From Glutamicibacter protophormiae (GTDB taxonomy: Bacteria; Actinomycetota; Actinomycetes; Actinomycetales; Micrococcaceae): 64,000 nt of DNA. Positions 36,562 to 45,196 of the stretch are shown here, one piece after another. The notes beneath the pieces are model-generated. The model ran no database searches and was not told the origin of the DNA. It saw only the letters and a program-made list of their open reading frames with translations. The stretch's first letter is position 1, and the number at the start of each line of letters is the position of its first letter. The DNA is taken from the NCBI RefSeq assembly GCF_014647495.1, contig NZ_BMPH01000001.1, positions 62,001 through 126,000 on the forward strand, in the 5' to 3' direction. The position numbers and the translations under genes are program-made.

Positions 36562-37023
36562 TTATGCTCCGGCAAAGCCGTGCTGGCGCCACGCTTCGAA
36601 GGCAACAATCGACGCAGCGTTGGCCAGATTCAGCGAGCGGCGGCCCGGGAGCATGGGGAGCTTGACCAGGTCGGTGACGCGGGGATGCTGCTTGTCCTCG
36701 GCACTCAATCCCACCGATTCCTTGCCGAACAGCAGGATGTCGCTCGGCTCATAGCTGATATCGCTGTAGATGGTCTCGCCCTCGGAGGTGTAGGCGAAGA
36801 CTCGCCCTTCGCCGAGAGCCTCGAAGGCGGCATCGAGATTTTCATGCACGGTCACGAATGCCAGGTCGTGGTAGTCCAGGCCGGCGCGACGGAGGTTGGC
36901 GTCCTCGAAGTTGAAGCCCAGGGGTTTGACCAGATGCAGTTCTGCGCCGGTGATGGCTGATAGTCGGATGGCATTGCCCGAGTTGCCGGGAATTTCTGGG
37001 GCATTGAAAACGATACGAAACAC
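36562..37023 (-). CDS. TrmL-like tRNA (cytidine/uridine-34 2'-O)-methyltransferase
   Basis: 153 residues, SPOUT fold, minimal TrmL size. Motif 1 FNAPEIPGNSGNAIRLS, motif 2 LLFGKESVGL (E. coli has FGPE), motif 3 LPMLPGRRSLNLANAASIVAFE; motifs 2 and 3 form the SAM-binding knot. Methylates the wobble ribose of some tRNA-Leu species in E. coli. Single gene on the minus strand. Confidence 0.9.
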   Translation of the reverse strand: MFRIVFNAPEIPGNSGNAIRLSAITGAELHLVKPLGFNFEDANLRRAGLDYHDLAFVTVHENLDAAFEALGEGRVFAYTSEGETIYSDISYEPSDILLFGKESVGLSAEDKQHPRVTDLVKLPMLPGRRSLNLANAASIVAFEAWRQHGFAGA

Positions 37024-37065
37024 ACTTCCAGTTTAAGGGGTGCGAACGCAGATCGAGTCATCGGC

Positions 37066-37965
37066 CTAGTACATGCCGCCGATCAGCCGGGCGAGGACTT
37101 CGCGGTCCACGATATTCGGCGAGGGTCCGGAGCCGAGGAACAGCTTGAGCTCGCGCACCAGACCCGCTGCATTGAGCACGTTCGCGGAGCTCGCCAGCGA
37201 GGGCTGGGCGTTGCGATGGTAATCGATCACCGGTTCGTGGTGGTTCCCGTTGGAGGCCAGGACCAGCGTGTAGGCGGCGACATTCATCTGCATGAAGGCC
37301 CGCTGCATGCCGGAGATCTGAATTTCCGGGGGCTGCGTCATCTTGTTGCCGTGGCGGAGCACCGAGCCGTCGAAGGCATAATAGCCCTCGGGCAGCGTCA
37401 TCGTGTTGACAACCGCCATCCGGTATCCGGCGGTCAGCACGTGGTCGTAGTGGCCCCCGTTGGGGGAGCGCAGCCCGTTGACCAGGCGTGCCGCCGGCAG
37501 CACGTTGAGCACGTTCTTGCTGAGCAGGTTGATGGTCGTGGCCTCGCGCTGCAGGCGCGACCGGGAGCTGAACATGCCGCGTTTGCGCGGTTCCCCGTGC
37601 ACCCGCTGCGCGGACCGCTTGGAGTCCAGGGCGGTGAACTGGGCATCGTTCAGCGGCGGAACGTACTCGGTGGGCAGCTGGGCCTTGGGCTGCTGCGGCG
37701 TGGTGCGCAGCCGTTCATCGTACTGGCGGGCGCTGAAGCCTGCCCGCGGCGCCTGGCCCGGGGACTGGAAGCTGCGTTCGAAGGAATCATCGGACTGCTG
37801 GTCGCTGAGCTGCTGGAACGCGCGTTGGACTTCCTTGAAGGCATCTTCGCTTCCGCCCAGATCCGGATGCGTGGCGCGCGCGGCCCTGCGGTAGGCGACC
37901 TTGATTTCTTCCATGCTTGCCGTGCGGGATACGCCAAGGATTTCGTGGGGGCTCGGCGAGCTCAT
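37066..37965 (-). CDS. J-domain (DnaJ-like) protein
   Basis: 299 residues. N-terminal J domain (SPHEILGVSRTASMEEIKVAYRRAARATHPDLGG) with an intact HPD motif, which stimulates Hsp70 ATPase. No Gly/Phe region or zinc domain. The remaining ~230 residues are an actinobacterial-specific region I do not recognise. DnaK partner not in the window. Confidence 0.88.
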   Translation of the reverse strand: MSSPSPHEILGVSRTASMEEIKVAYRRAARATHPDLGGSEDAFKEVQRAFQQLSDQQSDDSFERSFQSPGQAPRAGFSARQYDERLRTTPQQPKAQLPTEYVPPLNDAQFTALDSKRSAQRVHGEPRKRGMFSSRSRLQREATTINLLSKNVLNVLPAARLVNGLRSPNGGHYDHVLTAGYRMAVVNTMTLPEGYYAFDGSVLRHGNKMTQPPEIQISGMQRAFMQMNVAAYTLVLASNGNHHEPVIDYHRNAQPSLASSANVLNAAGLVRELKLFLGSGPSPNIVDREVLARLIGGMY

Positions 37966-38080
37966 AGTCAGGCAAGTTCCTTTCGATGCGGCGCACTATC
38001 GCCGACCCTTACTATCGTAGCGAAAGACCTGTGGCCAATGCTTTCCGAATCTGTACGTTAGCTGGGTATTGTCTATAGGC

Positions 38081-38980
38081 ATGTCCGTCCAGCACCGTTT
38101 CCAGCGCATCGAGATCGTCTTCCACCCCGCCTCGGGCAGGGGCCGGGGAAGCCGCCGCGCAACGCAGCTGGCCCAACGGCTGGCTGGCGCGGGCATCCAG
38201 GCGAACCTGCTCGACGTCTCGTCGCTGCCTTCGGCGCGGATCGCCGCACAGCTTGCGGAAGCGGACGCGGTGGTGGTGGTCGGCGGGGACGGGCTGATCC
38301 ACCACGTGGTGCAGGTGCTGGCCGGGACCGGGATTCCGCTCGGGATCATCCCGGCGGGCAGCGGCAACGACACCTGGCGTATGCTCCGCGACGCGAATCC
38401 CGCGCAGTCCATGGACCGGGTTGCCTCGTTCCTTGGCGGGGGGACTGCCGCGCACCCGGTCGATCTGCTGGAGGTCGAGTTCGACGAAACACCGCACCGC
38501 ACCCGGCTCGTGGTCGGGGCGATCTCCTGGGGATTCGAGGCCACGGTCAACGCCCGGGCCAACCGGCTGCCGCGCGGCCTGGGATCTTTGCGCTACATCG
38601 TGGCGCTGCCGCTGTGTCTGCCGAGGCTCAGGGCCTTCGACACCCGGGTCGCCGCCAAGGGGCTGGACTACCGCGGACCGGCGCTGGCCGCCAGCATCGC
38701 CAATATCCGTTCGCTGGGCGGCGGCATCACGCTGTTCGCCTCGGCCGAGTTCGACAACGGGCTGGCGGACCTGTCGCTGGTGCGCGGCGGCCGGATCGCC
38801 CCGGTGCTCAGGCATGTGCCGCGGATCCTGGCCGGGCGGGAGCATCCCTTCCGGGTTTCGGCCAGGGCGAAGGAATTCAGGGTGGGGGCCGCAGGGGACT
38901 GCTATGCCGACGGGGAACGGCTGGGTCGAGGGGCGTTGACCGTGCGGGTCGTCCCCGGAGCCCTGCCGCTGATGCGCTAG
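38081..38980 (+). CDS. Diacylglycerol/lipid kinase family protein (DagK catalytic domain)
   Basis: 299 residues. Catalytic-domain signatures: IVFHPASGRGRGSRRATQLAQRL, DAVVVVGGDGLIHHVVQVL (GGDG nucleotide-binding motif) and LGIIPAGSGNDTWR (usual form PLGTGND.AR). Phosphorylates a lipid such as diacylglycerol or a sphingoid-like base; substrate unknown. The stop codon region CTAG is shared with the convergent reductase gene. Confidence 0.9.
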   Translation: MSVQHRFQRIEIVFHPASGRGRGSRRATQLAQRLAGAGIQANLLDVSSLPSARIAAQLAEADAVVVVGGDGLIHHVVQVLAGTGIPLGIIPAGSGNDTWRMLRDANPAQSMDRVASFLGGGTAAHPVDLLEVEFDETPHRTRLVVGAISWGFEATVNARANRLPRGLGSLRYIVALPLCLPRLRAFDTRVAAKGLDYRGPALAASIANIRSLGGGITLFASAEFDNGLADLSLVRGGRIAPVLRHVPRILAGREHPFRVSARAKEFRVGAAGDCYADGERLGRGALTVRVVPGALPLMR

Positions 38981-39714
38981 CGGTCGACGCGGTACTCGGC
39001 GAAGAGCATCGAATTTTCCTCCAACAGGGTATGCAGCCTGAGGCTGCGCTGCTGCTCGCGGACCGAGCGGGCGATACGCGACCCGGCTCCCGCCGCGAGG
39101 ACGGGGGAGTAGCTCACGCACAGGGAGTCGACCTGCCCGGCGGAGATGAACTGCCCGAAGATGTGCGGTCCTCCCTCGGCGTGGATGAACTGCAGGCCCC
39201 GCGCATCGAGGTCGGCGACGATCTGCACCGGGTCGGGGCCCTCGCCGTTGTTTGCGACCTGGACCAGCTGGACATGCTCCGGATAGCTCTCGCGCAGCGG
39301 CTCGGCGACCTGTGCGCAGGTGTACAGCAGCACCGGCCCGGGCGAGGCCGTCAGTACCTCGGCGTCCGGGGCGATGGACAGGTTGTGGGAGACGATGGCG
39401 AAGACGGGGTGGGCGTCCAGCCCGTGGGCGGTGCGCCAGGCCTGGTCCGCGTCGGAGACCAGCGGGCCGGCATAACCCTCGGCGCGGACCGTGCCTGAAC
39501 CAACCAGCACCACATGGGCCAGCCGGCGCAGCAGGCTGAAGATCCTGTGGTCCCCGTTTGAGCCGAGCGCCCCGGACAGCCCGCCGAGCTGGGCGCTGCC
39601 GTCGGCGCTGGACACGAAGTTGAACCGGACGAACGGCAGGGCGGCGCCGGCGTAGCGGGAGAGCAGGTAGTCGTCGTCGACCTGCTCAATCGGCTGGGGC
39701 AGAAGGGCTCGCAT
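38977..39714 (-). CDS. RibD-C-like pyrimidine reductase family protein
   Basis: 245 residues. Resembles the reductase half of RibD/dihydrofolate reductase fold: FVRFNFVSSADGSAQLGGLSG, SLLRRLAHVVLVGSGTVRAEGY and FIHAEGGPHIFGQFI (the EGGP cofactor motif). Start ATG 39714 with AAGGAG five bases upstream. It lies 17 bp downstream of the FolP2-like gene, so the two form an operon; both folds belong to pterin/flavin pathways. The exact substrate is unknown. Confidence 0.85.
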   Translation of the reverse strand: MRALLPQPIEQVDDDYLLSRYAGAALPFVRFNFVSSADGSAQLGGLSGALGSNGDHRIFSLLRRLAHVVLVGSGTVRAEGYAGPLVSDADQAWRTAHGLDAHPVFAIVSHNLSIAPDAEVLTASPGPVLLYTCAQVAEPLRESYPEHVQLVQVANNGEGPDPVQIVADLDARGLQFIHAEGGPHIFGQFISAGQVDSLCVSYSPVLAAGAGSRIARSVREQQRSLRLHTLLEENSMLFAEYRVDR

Positions 39715-39731
39715 GGATCTCCTTGGATGCT

Positions 39732-40658
39732 CTAGGCGCTGGCTTCGCATTCGGGATGCGCCGGGGGATTGACGTCCCCCATATTGTGGATCTGCCTCAC
39801 CGGCTGGCGCCAGCCCTGGGCGGCTTCGATCAGGCGCACGGTTTGCATGGATTCCGGGATGTTGTGCATCCGCAGGATCCGCGCCCCGCCCATGGCGCAC
39901 ATGGTGGCCGCGACCATGGAGCCCAGCATGCGTTCGGACTTCGGCAGGTCCAGCGTCTCCCCGATGAAGTCCTTGTTGGACACCGCCGCCAGCGCCGGAT
40001 AGCCTAGTTCGGCAATGGCCTGGAACCCGGCGGTCAAGTCGAGGGTATGCCGGGTGTTCTTGTTCAGGTCGTGCCCGGGATCGATGATGAGCTTCGAATC
40101 CTTGATGCCGAAGCCCTTGGCCAGCTGCACCTTCTCGTGCAGGTAGCGGCGCACCTCGGCGAGCACGTCGTCGTAGTGCGGGCGGGGGTAGATGGTGCGC
40201 GGTTTGGCCAGCGAATGGGTCAGCACCAGATGCACGTCGTTGGCGGCCACGACCTTCGCCAGCTCGGGATAGGCCAGGCCGGTGGTGTCGTTGATGACAT
40301 CCGCCCCGGCGTCGATGGCCGCCTGCGCCACCAGCGGATGGAAGGTGTCCGCCGAAATCACCACGTCGCTGCGCCGGCGCACCTCGCGGATCACCGGCAC
40401 CACGCGCTCTGCTTCCTCGCGCCAGGGCAGCTCCGGGCCCGGGGAGAACGGCACCCCGCCGATATCCACCCAGTCCGCCCCGGCGTCCACCGCACGCAGC
40501 GCCGCCGAAACGGCCTCATCCAATCCGAACGTCGACCCGGCGTCGTAGAAGGAATCCGGCGTGCGGTTAATCACCGCCATGACCGCGATGCGACGCGAGA
40601 AATCGATGCTCTTGCGGGCGAACTGATGAATCGGGACCAACAGATCTGGCATGTACAT
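39732..40658 (-). CDS. folP2: Dihydropteroate-synthase-like protein (FolP2 type)
   Basis: 308 residues. TIM-barrel pterin-binding family: VMAVINRTPDSFYDAG, DAGADWVDIGG and IDPGHDLNKNTRHTL. The usual DHPS loop DIGGESTRPGA reads DIGGVPFSPGP, as in mycobacterial FolP2, which to my memory lacks classical DHPS activity. Start ATG 40658 has AAGGGAG 9 bases upstream; the frame is open far upstream but that part has no family match. First gene of a two-gene operon with the reductase. Confidence 0.8.
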   Translation of the reverse strand: MYMPDLLVPIHQFARKSIDFSRRIAVMAVINRTPDSFYDAGSTFGLDEAVSAALRAVDAGADWVDIGGVPFSPGPELPWREEAERVVPVIREVRRRSDVVISADTFHPLVAQAAIDAGADVINDTTGLAYPELAKVVAANDVHLVLTHSLAKPRTIYPRPHYDDVLAEVRRYLHEKVQLAKGFGIKDSKLIIDPGHDLNKNTRHTLDLTAGFQAIAELGYPALAAVSNKDFIGETLDLPKSERMLGSMVAATMCAMGGARILRMHNIPESMQTVRLIEAAQGWRQPVRQIHNMGDVNPPAHPECEASA

Positions 40659-40772
40659 CGGTGGCGGCTCCCTTGAGACGGCTGGCTGACGGTGTGGACC
40701 TACTTCATCATTCATATCACTGCGGCAGCCGAAACCCTCGGTGGCAGGGGAATGGCTCGGTAGTCTTAGGAC

Positions 40773-41579
40773 ATGCAGTTTTCCCATGTCTCCGCTGAAT
40801 ACGGCCAATGGATCATCGACGCCTGCGCCGATGCAGACCCGCTGACGGTCACCGCCCAGGTGCCGGTCGGCTATGAACGCTACGCCCGCATCCTCCATCC
40901 GGCGCTGGATGAGGACGACCGCCAGGTGGGCTGGTCCACCGTGGCCGCCAGCCGCGGCCACGTGCTGACCGCCGCCGATTCGTTTGAAACGGTTGCCGGA
41001 CTGGATGCCCAGGGCAACCCGGTGGCCGAGGACGCCTGGGTGGATACCGACCTGCCGCTGGACGAGCTGCCGGCCAACCAGTGGAAGGACCTGGCCCTGC
41101 AACTGATCCAGGCCAGCGGCAAGCAGGAGTTCGTGCTGGGCCTCTGGGCGGGCTATGCCTTCATTGAAGGCGGCGAGCGCATCCAGATCGAGCTGGAGCC
41201 GGATCCTGCGCTGAACGACGAGCAGAATGCCGCGGCCCATGCCGCCGCGCTCGCCGAGGCGCAGAAGCCCGCCTTCGCGGACGAAGACCTGGCCGGAGGC
41301 CCGCTGGAGCTGGGCGGCGGCTACCGCAACTACCACCTGTTCCGCGCCGATGCGGCGTTCTTGAGCGATCCGCTGTGGGCGAAAACCGCGGCGGGGGAGC
41401 AGCGCCAGCGCCCCTCGCTGGTCTTCCCGGAGGACCGCTGCTGGATGCTGTCCACCGAACCCTATGACGACTGCACGTTGGTCGGCGGGCCGTCCGCGCT
41501 GATCGAGGCGATCTTGAAGGATCCGGGCCTCGAAGCCATCGAGGTCGGGCAATTCACACGGATCGGGCATTCAAACTAG
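40773..41579 (+). CDS. Conserved actinobacterial protein of unknown function
   Basis: 268 residues, acidic, no signal peptide or membrane helix. Starts MQFSHVSAEYGQWIIDAC. Trp-rich, with a repeated theme of a domain that ends RDCWMLSTEPYDD-like (here DRCWMLSTEPYDDCTLVGG). I do not recognise a catalytic motif. Little room for a leader; TAGTCT seven bases before the ATG may be a -10 of a leaderless transcript. The neighbour downstream, 29 bp away, is the cysteine desulfurase. Confidence 0.75.
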   Translation: MQFSHVSAEYGQWIIDACADADPLTVTAQVPVGYERYARILHPALDEDDRQVGWSTVAASRGHVLTAADSFETVAGLDAQGNPVAEDAWVDTDLPLDELPANQWKDLALQLIQASGKQEFVLGLWAGYAFIEGGERIQIELEPDPALNDEQNAAAHAAALAEAQKPAFADEDLAGGPLELGGGYRNYHLFRADAAFLSDPLWAKTAAGEQRQRPSLVFPEDRCWMLSTEPYDDCTLVGGPSALIEAILKDPGLEAIEVGQFTRIGHSN

Positions 41580-41608
41580 GAGCGCGAAGCTCGTACCATG
41601 GAAGGGAT

Positions 41609-42844
41609 ATGAATACTTCCGCCGTATACTTGGACCACGCGGCAACCACGGACATGACCCCGGCGGCGCTGGCCGCCATCACCGCGCAGTTCGCCGCCAC
41701 CGGCAACCCCTCGTCGCTGCACACGGCGGGCCGCCGCGCCAACCGCGTGGTCGACGACGCCCGCATCGCGATCGCGGCCGCCGCCGGCGCGCATTCCAGC
41801 GAGCTGATCTTCACCTCCGGCGGCACCGAATCGGACAACCTGGCGCTCAAGGGCCTGTTCTGGAACCGCGTGAACGCCAACCCGGCGGCGCGGATGATCC
41901 TGGTTTCCGGGATAGAGCACCACGCGGTGCTGGATACCGTCACCTGGCTGGCCGAGCACGAGCAGGCCGAACTGTGCTGGATGCCGGTGGACGCCGACGG
42001 CGTGCTGGACCTGCAGGCCGTGCGCGCCCTGCTGGAAGAACACCACGAACACATCGCCCTGGGCACCATCATGTGGGCCAACAACGAGGTCGGCACCGTG
42101 CAGCCGGTTCCGGAATTCGCGGCGCTGCTGGCCGGTTACGGGATTCCTGCGCACAGCGACGCGGTGCAGGCCTTCGGCGCCGTGCCGACGAACTTCGCGG
42201 ACTCGAAGCTGGCGGCGATGTCCATCAGCGCCCACAAGATCGGCGGCCCCGTGGGCATCGGCGGACTGCTGGTGCGCCGCGACGTGGCCCTGATGCCGGT
42301 GCAGCACGGCGGAGGACATGAACGCAAAATGCGTTCGGGAACGCTGAACGCCGCGGCGGCGGCAGGCTTCGCCGCGGCCGCCACGGAAGTCGCGGATCAC
42401 CTCGCCGAGGAAGCCGCGCGGCTGAGCGGGTTGCGCGAATACGCGGTGCAGCAGATTTCGCAGCTGGTCCCCGAGGCGGTGCTCAACGGCCCGCGCGACG
42501 CGGAGAACCGGGGCACCCGGCTGCCGGGGAACCTGCACTTCACCTTCCCCGAATGCGAGGGGGATTCGCTGCTGTTCGTGCTGGACATGCTGGGGATCGC
42601 CTCCTCCACCGGATCGGCGTGCACCGCCGGGGTCCCGCAACCCTCCCATGTGCTGCTGGCCATGGGCCGGGATGCCCGGTCGGCGCGCAGTGTGCAACGT
42701 TTCACACTGGGGCATAGATCCACCCGGGCAGACGTTGACGCATTATTGGAAGCCTTGCCGCAGGCCTATGAGCGGGCAAGGAAGGCTGGAATGGCAGCCG
42801 ATGAAAGCAGCATCCACACGGCAGGAACGGGTTTTACGCGATGA
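41609..42844 (+). CDS. iscS: Cysteine desulfurase (NifS/IscS family)
   Basis: 411 residues; PLP enzyme that releases sulfane sulfur from cysteine. [17 protein letters not shown]-terminus, [16 protein letters not shown] lysine in [12 protein letters not shown] (~210) and the catalytic Cys in [10 protein letters not shown]. The overlap ATGA with mnmA shows the job: it supplies sulfur to MnmA for 2-thiouridine. Start ATG with GAAGGGA just upstream. Confidence 0.93.
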   Translation: MNTSAVYLDHAATTDMTPAALAAITAQFAATGNPSSLHTAGRRANRVVDDARIAIAAAAGAHSSELIFTSGGTESDNLALKGLFWNRVNANPAARMILVSGIEHHAVLDTVTWLAEHEQAELCWMPVDADGVLDLQAVRALLEEHHEHIALGTIMWANNEVGTVQPVPEFAALLAGYGIPAHSDAVQAFGAVPTNFADSKLAAMSISAHKIGGPVGIGGLLVRRDVALMPVQHGGGHERKMRSGTLNAAAAAGFAAAATEVADHLAEEAARLSGLREYAVQQISQLVPEAVLNGPRDAENRGTRLPGNLHFTFPECEGDSLLFVLDMLGIASSTGSACTAGVPQPSHVLLAMGRDARSARSVQRFTLGHRSTRADVDALLEALPQAYERARKAGMAADESSIHTAGTGFTR

Positions 42845-43977
42845 AGGTACTAGCAGCAATGTCCGGCGGCGTGGACTCGGCGGTCGCCGCGGCCCGTGCG
42901 GTCGAGGCCGGCCACGATGTGGTCGGCGTGCACCTGGCCCTCTCGCGCATGCCCGGAACCCTGCGCACCGGCTCGCGTGGCTGCTGCACGGTGGAGGACT
43001 CCAACGACGCCTGGCGCGCCTGCGACAAGCTGGGCATCCCGTTCTACGTGTGGGATTTCTCCGACCGGTTCGCCGAGGACGTGGTGGACGACTTCGTTTC
43101 GGAGTACGAGGCAGGCCGCACCCCGAACCCGTGCATGCGCTGCAATGAGAAGATCAAGTTCGCCGCCCTGCTGGAAAAGGCGCTGGCCCTGGGCTTCGAC
43201 GCGGTCTGCACCGGCCACTACGCCAAGGTGCTGCGCGACGAGCAGGGCAATCCGGAACTGCACCGCGCCGCCGACTGGGCCAAGGACCAGTCCTATGTGC
43301 TGGGTGTGCTGACCCACGAGCAGCTGGAGCACTGCATGTTCCCGCTGGCCGAGACCCCGTCCAAGGCCGAGGTGCGCGCCGAGGCGGCCGCCCGCGGCCT
43401 GACCGTGGCGAACAAGCCGGACAGCTATGACATCTGCTTCATTCCCGACGGCGACACCCGCGGCTGGCTGGCCGAACGCATCGAGATGAAGCCCGGCGCG
43501 ATCGTCGACCACGAGGGCAACGAGCTCGGCGAGCACGCCGGAGCCCAGGCCTTTACCGTCGGGCAGCGCAAGGGGCTGCGCCTGGGCCGCCCGGCTGCGG
43601 ACGGCAAGCCGCGCTTCGTGCTGGAGATCCGCCCGAAGGAAAACAAGGTCATCGTCGGCCCGGAGGCCCTGCTGGCCGTGGACCAGCTGCGCGGCATCCG
43701 CATTTCCTGGGCCGGACTGCCCATCGGGGAAGTGTCCACCGGCGCCGAATTCGACTGCATGGTGCAGGTGCGCGCCCACGGCGACCCGGTCGCCGCGGTG
43801 GCCCACATGGAACGCTCGGCCGAAGGCCGCGACGAACTGGTAGTCAACCTGCCCGAGGGAATGCGCGGCGTCGCCCCGGGCCAGACCATGGTCGTCTACC
43901 AGGGCAGCCGAGTGCTGGGCCAGGCGACCATCGACTCCGCCCGCTCCAGCGCCTGGGATCCCGCGAAGGTCGGATAA
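42841..43977 (+). CDS. mnmA: tRNA 2-thiouridylase MnmA
   Basis: 378 residues. Adds sulfur to U34 of tRNA-Lys/Glu/Gln. PP-loop [10 protein letters not shown] (residues 8-17), first catalytic Cys in [14 protein letters not shown], second in [16 protein letters not shown], and the C-terminal beta-barrel begins at [16 protein letters not shown]. The start overlaps the iscS stop by four bases. A strong hairpin closes the unit. Confidence 0.97.
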   Translation: MKVLAAMSGGVDSAVAAARAVEAGHDVVGVHLALSRMPGTLRTGSRGCCTVEDSNDAWRACDKLGIPFYVWDFSDRFAEDVVDDFVSEYEAGRTPNPCMRCNEKIKFAALLEKALALGFDAVCTGHYAKVLRDEQGNPELHRAADWAKDQSYVLGVLTHEQLEHCMFPLAETPSKAEVRAEAAARGLTVANKPDSYDICFIPDGDTRGWLAERIEMKPGAIVDHEGNELGEHAGAQAFTVGQRKGLRLGRPAADGKPRFVLEIRPKENKVIVGPEALLAVDQLRGIRISWAGLPIGEVSTGAEFDCMVQVRAHGDPVAAVAHMERSAEGRDELVVNLPEGMRGVAPGQTMVVYQGSRVLGQATIDSARSSAWDPAKVG

Positions 43978-44002
43978 CGCGCCCCAAGGATTGCGCTTCA
44001 CG

Positions 44003-44062
44003 AGCGATGGCCCCGGCCTGCGCGAAACCCGTTGAGGTTTCGCGCAGGCCGGGGCCATCGCT
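44003..44062. terminator. Bidirectional terminator between mnmA and the DUF2249 gene
   Basis: Perfect 27-bp arms (44003-44029 with 44036-44062) and a 6-base loop, followed by GTTTC. Confidence 0.85.
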
Positions 44063-44073
44063 GTTTCGACCGG

Positions 44074-44388
44074 CTAGCTGCGCACGAACTTGAGCTTCCA
44101 CCGCTGCGGTCCTTCTTCGAGGTAGCTGACCTCGAAGGCCGTCTCATCGCGCTGCCGCAGCTGGGCCAGCAGCGGCAGCGGATCATGCGTGGCCGACAGC
44201 ACCAGGCCTGCACCGGGCCGCAGCGAATCCAGCGCGCCGAAGATGGCCGCGTGGCGGACCGCATGGGGGATCGCCTGGACATCGAGCTGGGGGAGGTCCT
44301 CGTCATGCCCGCCGCAGGCGCAGCCGCCCGGCGCGTGCTGCTTCTGGGCTTCTTCCCTGCTGCCGGAAATCTCGATGCGTTCTGCCAT
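44074..44388 (-). CDS. DUF2249-family protein
   Basis: 104 residues from ATG 44388 (GGGAG 6 bases upstream). N-terminal Cys/His cluster GGCACGGHDED, then the DUF2249 core: LDVQAIPHAVRHAAIFGALDSLRPGAGLVLSATHDPLPLLAQL and ending GPQRWKLKFVRS. This family commonly accompanies denitrification and NO-response genes and hemerythrins, which fits its place beside a nitrite reductase locus. It diverges from the COG2345-type regulator gene and shares an operator-like dyad with it. Confidence 0.85.
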   Translation of the reverse strand: MAERIEISGSREEAQKQHAPGGCACGGHDEDLPQLDVQAIPHAVRHAAIFGALDSLRPGAGLVLSATHDPLPLLAQLRQRDETAFEVSYLEEGPQRWKLKFVRS

Positions 44389-44458
44389 GATCTGCTCCCT
44401 TGCCCGGCTCCGGCGTCGCCTCGTGGGGCGCATGCCGGTCCGCGTGGTGCGGTTCGAT

Positions 44459-44491
44459 TTATTTTATTACACTTAACTTAGTGGAAAATAA
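44459..44491. promoter_or_regulatory. Nested dyad between the DUF2249 gene and the regulator gene
   Basis: Outer arms TTATTTT (44459-44465) and AAAATAA (44485-44491); inner arms CACT (44470-44473) and AGTG (44480-44483). It is an AT-rich island in a GC-rich gap and lies 40 bp before the regulator start. A likely binding site for the regulator itself. Confidence 0.5.
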
Positions 44492-44530
44492 CGGGGCAGG
44501 AAAGAGCTGGCTCCAAGGAGGCGCGGAATC

Positions 44531-45196
44531 ATGGGCAAAGGACCGGAGGGCGGAGCGCCCCGGCGCAGCGGAGGCGGGCGCGTTCACTCGTCGACCCGCG
44601 AGCGGATACTGTCGCTGGTCGAAATGCGGAACGAGGGCCTGAGCCTGCCTCAGGTGGCCGAGTTTATGGGCCTGCATGAGAACACCGTCCGGAGCCATCT
44701 GGACGCGCTGCTCGCCGACGGGTACGTGCAGCGGGAGTCCGCGCCCGCCGCCGGCCGCGGGCGGCCAGCATGGATCTGGCGGGCCGCGGCGCCAACCCCC
44801 TCGCCGTTCGCCGCGCTGGCCAACGTACTGGCCGACCAGGTGGCGCTGTTCAGCGACAACCCGGCCCGGGCCGGCATCGAGGCCGGCCAGCGCTGGGGCG
44901 CAATGCTGCCAGAAGCCGCCCGGGAAGGCGATGCCCGTGGCGCGGTTCTCGACTCGCTGGCTGCGCTCGGTTTTGCGCCCCGTCTCGAAGCCGACCACAG
45001 CGTGTCGCTGCTCTCCTGCCCGCTGCTCAGCGCGGCCCGGGAGAACCCGCAGGTCATCTGCAACGTGCATCTGGGGATCGTGCGGGGGATCCTGCAGTCC
45101 CGCGGACGGGATCCTGCAGGAAGCCGGATCCTGCCTTTCGCGCTGGAGCACGGCTGCCGCCTTGAACTGTCGCCACAGCGCGAGGGGCAACGATGA
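44531..45196 (+). CDS. COG2345-type winged-helix regulator with cysteine cluster
   Basis: 221 residues. N-terminal HTH (STRERILSLVEMRNEGLSLPQVAEFMGLHENTVRSHLDALLADGYV), then a sensory domain with cysteines in LLSCPLLSAARENPQVICNVH and HGC near the C-terminus. SufR-type relatives use such cysteines for an Fe-S cluster, so an NO- or redox-sensing role is plausible. AAGGAGG sits 9 bases before the start. It is coupled by ATGA to the NnrS-like gene, so it probably controls the nitrite locus. Confidence 0.85.
   Translation: MGKGPEGGAPRRSGGGRVHSSTRERILSLVEMRNEGLSLPQVAEFMGLHENTVRSHLDALLADGYVQRESAPAAGRGRPAWIWRAAAPTPSPFAALANVLADQVALFSDNPARAGIEAGQRWGAMLPEAAREGDARGAVLDSLAALGFAPRLEADHSVSLLSCPLLSAARENPQVICNVHLGIVRGILQSRGRDPAGSRILPFALEHGCRLELSPQREGQR

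Noticed and set aside
40659-41570. In-frame N-terminal extension of the FolP2-like gene through the opposite-strand gene
   Set aside because: No resemblance to any family and it would overlap the whole upstream gene; ATG 40658 has a good ribosome binding site and the family N-terminus.
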